The position numbers and the translations under genes were made by a program. Under the pieces are notes generated by a model. The model made no database searches, was not told the DNA's origin, and saw only the letters and a list, made by a program, of their open reading frames with translations. Source: JBBIJR01 sp037445875 (lineage in GTDB: Bacteria > CLD3 > SB21). From it: DNA of 8,901 bases. The stretch lies in the NCBI GenBank assembly GCA_037445875.1, contig JBBIJR010000111.1, forward strand, positions 1 through 8,901, written 5' to 3'. Below, one piece after another: positions 5,737 through 8,901 of this stretch (within the stretch, counting starts at the first letter, position 1; every line of letters starts with the position of its first letter).

Positions 5737-7362
5737 TTAGTTGCCCGTGAGTATTCTTTTGACAAATCTGACGACTTCCTTCAACCAGCGAGCCACTTTC
5801 GACTCGTTCCCCAAGGCAGTCCGAACCCCGTCGGATCCGGTTTCTTTGTGCTCCTTCCCGTCGAGCGCTGCATCCGTCCGGTGCGATGGAGATGAATCCG
5901 ACTTCCGTGTGAGGCTTTCGTCGACGGCGGACGGCACGTTACTCTCGTCCGTCAGGTCGGTCGGCTGGCCTGGCAGCGTCTCCTCATGGGACGCGGAGAC
6001 GGCCACCGGAATACCATCGTTCGCGGGCGGTGCCTCAAGGACAGGCATGTCGGATGCACGAGCACCGGATTCCGAATCCTGGCTCGTAACAACGTTCGTC
6101 CGGTCGCTGTCGTCCGAACGCTCCTCGGCGACTTGTCCTCCCTCCTCCATCGCACCCAGGACAAGATCATCCATCATGCTGCCGACGCCCCGGCCCGGCT
6201 CCTCGCTGAGGAATGTATCCAGACGATTCCGTATTTCATCCTGAGAAAGCGATTCCAGCGGTTCCCTGGGCGGCTCTTCCTCCAGAAAGGCATGGAGGCG
6301 CCGTTCGATCTCCTCGCGGGAAAGGTCCGCGAGCGGATAGGTTTCCGGCTCCACGTACGTGGGCACCGACTCCTCGCTCGACTCGATCTCCTCGTCCGTG
6401 TCCGTGGATACTTCGGTGACAACAGGACCTTCGGCGGCATCGAAATCCAATACATCCTCATCCTCCCCGCCTCCCGAATCCTCCTCCACCCCTCCCTCAT
6501 CCAGCACGGCGCCGGTGAAACCGGCATCGGCGGAGCCCACACGGTGCTCCGTGTCGTCCACCGTATCCGTCGGACCCTGTTCCGCTTCGTACTGCTGGCG
6601 CTGGGCCTCTGCCTCCTCCAGGGCGTGCATTTCCTCGTCGGCGTAGGCGTCGGGCCGGTAGATCCAGATGTCGTCGAAGATCGTCGCCTGTTTTACCGCA
6701 ATCTCGCCTCGCCGGATGAGTTCGAGCATGGCCAGAAACGTTACGACGATCTCGACCTTGCTCATGACCGTGCAGAGATCGCTGAACAGATAACACTTTT
6801 TGTCGTTGAAGAAACCGGTGATGAGGTCCTGCTGTTGCTCGATCGTTACGTTAAGACGCTCGATGTTGTGGTAAATGACCTTGGGCTTCTTCGCGAGGGC
6901 CTTCTTGTAGGCGGCAAGGAGATCGAAGAACGTCACGTCTTTCAGGCCAACGGGTTCCTCGCTCTGTTGAGGAATCAGATCAAAATTGAAGTACGTGCGC
7001 CGGTACACGCTTCGCCAGTACTCGTTCAACTCGGCAAGGGACTTCGAGGCTTCTTTGAATTGCCGGTACTCGATCAGGCGTCGGGTCAATTCCTCCCGCG
7101 GGTCCAGCGGCTCCTCTTCCTCCTCCTCGTCGGGGTCGCGCGGCAGCATCATCTTCACCTTTATGCGCATCAACGTGGCCGCCATAAGGATAAATTCCGC
7201 CGCAATGTCGAGGTTGAGCTCCTCCATCAACCGAAGGTACTCCAGATACGACCGCGTAATGTGCGCGATCGGAATATCGTATATGTTCAATTCATCCTTG
7301 CGGACGAAGAACAGCAGCAGGTCCAGAGGCCCTTCGAAATTCTGAATTTTGACTTTATACAT
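5737..7362 (-). CDS. scpA: Segregation and condensation protein A with a 300-residue C-terminal extension
   Basis: Kleisin subunit that bridges the SMC heads and recruits ScpB. Seen: 541 residues, about twice the usual 230-280. Core: NFEGPLDLLLFFVRKDELNI at 8-27 (SMC-neck-binding domain), an acidic loop DPDEEEEEEPLDPREEL at 76-92, a middle helical segment to about 180, and a C-terminal winged helix at about 190-236 ending IFDDIWIYRP. Extension: 237-541, rich in Glu, Asp, Ser and Thr, low in aromatic residues and probably disordered. It holds two adjacent 25-residue repeats (343-392) and ends in a basic amphipathic helix (522-538). The frame is unbroken and the tail resembles no second enzyme, so this does not look like a simple gene fusion. 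The start at 7362 fits the family N-terminus (MYKVKIQNFEGPLDLL); its Shine-Dalgarno is weak. It lies 24 bases after the membrane-protein gene and 18 before scpB. Core assignment is firm; the role of the extension is unknown. Confidence 0.96.
   Translation of the reverse strand: MYKVKIQNFEGPLDLLLFFVRKDELNIYDIPIAHITRSYLEYLRLMEELNLDIAAEFILMAATLMRIKVKMMLPRDPDEEEEEEPLDPREELTRRLIEYRQFKEASKSLAELNEYWRSVYRRTYFNFDLIPQQSEEPVGLKDVTFFDLLAAYKKALAKKPKVIYHNIERLNVTIEQQQDLITGFFNDKKCYLFSDLCTVMSKVEIVVTFLAMLELIRRGEIAVKQATIFDDIWIYRPDAYADEEMHALEEAEAQRQQYEAEQGPTDTVDDTEHRVGSADAGFTGAVLDEGGVEEDSGGGEDEDVLDFDAAEGPVVTEVSTDTDEEIESSEESVPTYVEPETYPLADLSREEIERRLHAFLEEEPPREPLESLSQDEIRNRLDTFLSEEPGRGVGSMMDDLVLGAMEEGGQVAEERSDDSDRTNVVTSQDSESGARASDMPVLEAPPANDGIPVAVSASHEETLPGQPTDLTDESNVPSAVDESLTRKSDSSPSHRTDAALDGKEHKETGSDGVRTALGNESKVARWLKEVVRFVKRILTGN
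5749..5799 (-). other. C-terminal basic amphipathic helix of ScpA (residues 522-538)
   Basis: Seen: KVARWLKEVVRFVKRIL. Placing residues at 100 degrees per step, every hydrophobic residue (V523, A524, W526, L527, V530, V531, F533, V534, I537, L538) falls within 20-200 degrees. Every charged residue (six Lys/Arg, one Glu) falls in the other half. Net charge is about +5, in contrast to the acidic tail before it. Such helices can dock on membranes, as in MinD or FtsA, or on acidic protein surfaces. Function is inferred. Confidence 0.6.
6187..6336 (-). repeat. Two adjacent 25-residue repeats in the ScpA extension
   Basis: Residues 343-367 and 368-392 of ScpA align without gaps, with 14 of 25 identical. 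The shared pattern is P-L-x-x-L-S-x-x-E-I-x-x-R-L-x-x-F-L-x-E-E-P-x-R. The spacing of I, L, F and L suits a short amphipathic helix. The DNA of the two copies has diverged, so the duplication is not recent and the pattern seems kept at protein level. Confidence 0.75.
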
Positions 7363-7386
7363 GGTCCCGTCCGTTCCTCGGAGCCC

Positions 7387-8034
7387 TCACCGGCGCTTTC
7401 CCTGCATTCGTTCGACCTGTTCCGCGCAGTCTGAAGCCGTTTCGATGAATTCAATCAGTTTTTCCATGAACGGCATGCTCGCCACCGTCCCCTGGGTCTC
7501 GTAGTGTATGCGCCCCCCTTCGAGCTTGATCCCGAAGGCGACGTGCTTCCCGGCCATCTCCATGAATCTCTGCTTGATCGTCGGGGTCAGAAAATTCACG
7601 AGCAAGCTCTCGTCCGACGCCTGGACGATGAACTCTCTGTCAAAGTCGGGATCGCCCGTTTGTATGTCCTCCATGCCGAACTTGGTGGCCAGAGTGGTGA
7701 AAAAACCCTGCTCGAAGATGTGGAAGCCAAACCCGCCCGGATTGAACACGTCGAGATCAAACGCGGTGTACGTCGACTGATTCTTGCCCGATCCCCGCGT
7801 GAACATGAAAACTTTCAGCGGCCGGCCCCGGTACGTCCCATCCAGCGAAGGAAAACCCCCGAAGAATCCTTCCGGGATACGCGCGGAACACCCGAGACGC
7901 GTTCCCAGTTCTGCAAAATGGGCCTTGAGCTTCTTTCGTTGCGAGACCACAAGAAAGATAACGAAGGCGAAAACGAGGACAACCAAAGCCCCCACCGCCA
8001 GCGGCATCAATGCTTCCAGAGAGCTTGATTCCAT
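7387..8034 (-). CDS. Conserved-looking single-pass membrane protein of unknown function
   Basis: Not recognised as a named family. Seen: 215 residues. One hydrophobic helix spans about 8-30 (PLAVGALVVLVFAFVIFLVV at 11-30), followed by QRKKLK, which by the positive-inside rule puts the C-terminal domain in the cytoplasm. The soluble part starts with an amphipathic stretch (KAHFAELGTRLG). It contains GTYRGRPLKVFMFTRG at 66-81, a Gly/Phe-rich stretch at 97-111, and QTGDPDFDREFIVQASDESL at 125-144. The G-D-P-x-F-D-x-x-F-x-V pattern recalls uncharacterised proteins in several phyla, from memory only. The ATG at 8034 lies 2 bases after the trpS stop. A TTG at 8040, overlapping that stop, would add two residues. 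No Shine-Dalgarno is evident, so coupling to trpS is likely. A membrane protein directly before scpA is of interest but no functional link is shown. Confidence 0.8.
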   Translation of the reverse strand: MESSSLEALMPLAVGALVVLVFAFVIFLVVSQRKKLKAHFAELGTRLGCSARIPEGFFGGFPSLDGTYRGRPLKVFMFTRGSGKNQSTYTAFDLDVFNPGGFGFHIFEQGFFTTLATKFGMEDIQTGDPDFDREFIVQASDESLLVNFLTPTIKQRFMEMAGKHVAFGIKLEGGRIHYETQGTVASMPFMEKLIEFIETASDCAEQVERMQGKRR

Positions 8035-8036
8035 CG

Positions 8037-8901
8037 TCAAACCGTGAGGTTCATGGCCTTCCGAACCCGTTTCATCGTGTCCGACGCGATGGCCCGCGCA
8101 CGATCGGAACCCTCACTCAGCGTTTCCTCCACCAGGGGGAGATTCCGCTCCAATTCTCTCCGCTTCTCACGGAACGGCTTCAACCGTGTCCCTATCTTCT
8201 CCGCCAGGTTCATTTTGCAGGCAACACATCCCAATACCCCGCTGCGGCAATCCGCTTCGATCCTCGATGTTTCGGGAACGTTGAACACCTTGTGGTAGGT
8301 GAACACGGAACATATCTCCGGACGGCCCGGATCGTTCTTCCGGATCTTGTTCGGGTCTGTCACCATCTTGCGCGTCTGGGTGGCTACCGTTTCGTCGTCA
8401 TCCGAGAGGTAGATACAGTTATTCAGGCTCTTGCTCATTTTCGAACTGCCGTCCACTCCGGGAAGCCGGGGCGTCAGGGTCAACTTGTGCTGCGGTTCGG
8501 GGAAGACGAAGCCGCCGGAGCCATACAGAAAATTGAACCGGCGGGCTATTTCGCGGCACAGCTCGATGTGCGGGACCTGATCCTCGCCGACCGGTACGGT
8601 GTCGGCTCGATAGATGAGAATGTCCGCACTCTGAAGAACCGGATAACCGAGGTGGCCGAAGTCGATCTTGGTCATATTCTCGTCGGTGGCGCTCTCGATC
8701 AATCCCATGTCGCGCGCCTGCTCCTTGACGGCGGGATTGCGAATCAGCCACGGCGTAGGGGTAATCATGGAGAACAGCAACTGCAATTCCGCGTGTTCCT
8801 TGACCTGCGATTGCACCATCAGAATGCTCTTGTGCGGATCGAGACCCACGGACATCCAGTCGATGGCCGTATCCAGAATGTGCTGCGGCAGGGAGGTCGT
8901 G
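8037..8901 (-). CDS. trpS: Tryptophanyl-tRNA synthetase, C-terminal about 85% (5' end outside the window)
   Basis: Attaches tryptophan to tRNA-Trp using ATP; class Ic synthetase, cytoplasmic. Seen: 287 codons open to the window edge, against a usual 320-340, so the start and the HIGH-type ATP motif are missing. Class features present: GLDPHKSILMVQSQVKEHAE just inside the edge, GYPVLQSADILIYRADTVPV with the following GEDQVPHIELCREIARRFN (the Trp-pocket and dimer region), the ATP motif KMSKS encoded at 8427-8441, and GCVACK in the C-terminal helical domain. The frame runs through the window edge; an internal ATG at 8855 is not the start because family residues (including SLPQH and ILDTAIDW) continue upstream of it. 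The gene is intact as far as seen and heads the run of minus-strand genes; its promoter is not in the window. Confidence 0.97.
   Translation of the reverse strand, partial: TTSLPQHILDTAIDWMSVGLDPHKSILMVQSQVKEHAELQLLFSMITPTPWLIRNPAVKEQARDMGLIESATDENMTKIDFGHLGYPVLQSADILIYRADTVPVGEDQVPHIELCREIARRFNFLYGSGGFVFPEPQHKLTLTPRLPGVDGSSKMSKSLNNCIYLSDDDETVATQTRKMVTDPNKIRKNDPGRPEICSVFTYHKVFNVPETSRIEADCRSGVLGCVACKMNLAEKIGTRLKPFREKRRELERNLPLVEETLSEGSDRARAIASDTMKRVRKAMNLTV

Noticed and set aside
5986..7434. A 482-codon open frame on the plus strand opposite scpA
   Set aside because: Antisense to the scpA core, which has unmistakable kleisin motifs; the plus frame has no family features.
1..8901. tRNA, rRNA, CRISPR array, insertion sequence, prophage or riboswitch
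   Set aside because: No cloverleaf-like segment, regular spaced repeats, transposase or integrase motifs or terminal inverted repeats were seen; the only gap above 25 bases is 1270-1418.

Overview
This is a GC-rich, densely coded bacterial chromosome segment in which every convincing gene lies on the minus strand, so the genes read from the right end of the window to the left. The neighbourhood (trpS, scpA, scpB, rluB, cmk, plus a Tat-exported HybA-type iron-sulfur protein with a HybB-type membrane subunit) suggests a Gram-negative bacterium with anaerobic or flexible respiration. It could belong to the Desulfobacterota/deltaproteobacterial, Nitrospirota or NC10 lineages. That placement is inferred from gene order and not proven. 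I see no tRNA, rRNA, CRISPR array, insertion sequence or prophage.

Right to middle (8901 down to 1419): a compact run of eight genes with gaps of only 1 to 24 bases, very probably one operon or overlapping transcription units. In transcription order it holds trpS (5' part outside the window), a single-pass membrane protein of unknown function, scpA, scpB, a GrdB/PrdB-family protein without the redox motif of that family, rluB, cmk and a DUF58/vWA-like membrane protein. The core is housekeeping: ScpA and ScpB are the kleisin and kite subunits of the SMC condensin, RluB modifies 23S rRNA, Cmk makes CDP/dCDP, and TrpS charges tRNA-Trp.

Left (1418 down to 1): an AT-rich 149-base gap with several small dyads and a weak promoter candidate, then a second unit. 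This unit holds a four-cluster ferredoxin-like protein with a twin-arginine signal and a C-terminal membrane anchor (HybA-like), followed by the start of a polytopic HybB/NrfD-family protein cut by the window edge. Together they would pass electrons between a periplasmic oxidoreductase, not seen here, and the quinone pool.

The most unusual element is ScpA. Behind a complete kleisin core of about 237 residues it carries about 300 extra residues: an acidic, low-complexity tail containing two perfectly adjacent 25-residue repeats and ending in an almost ideal basic amphipathic helix. This looks like an anchor or docking device added to condensin, possibly to the membrane. The second oddity is the GrdB/PrdB-like protein inside the scpB-rluB interval, which has neither selenocysteine nor cysteine at the expected redox position.
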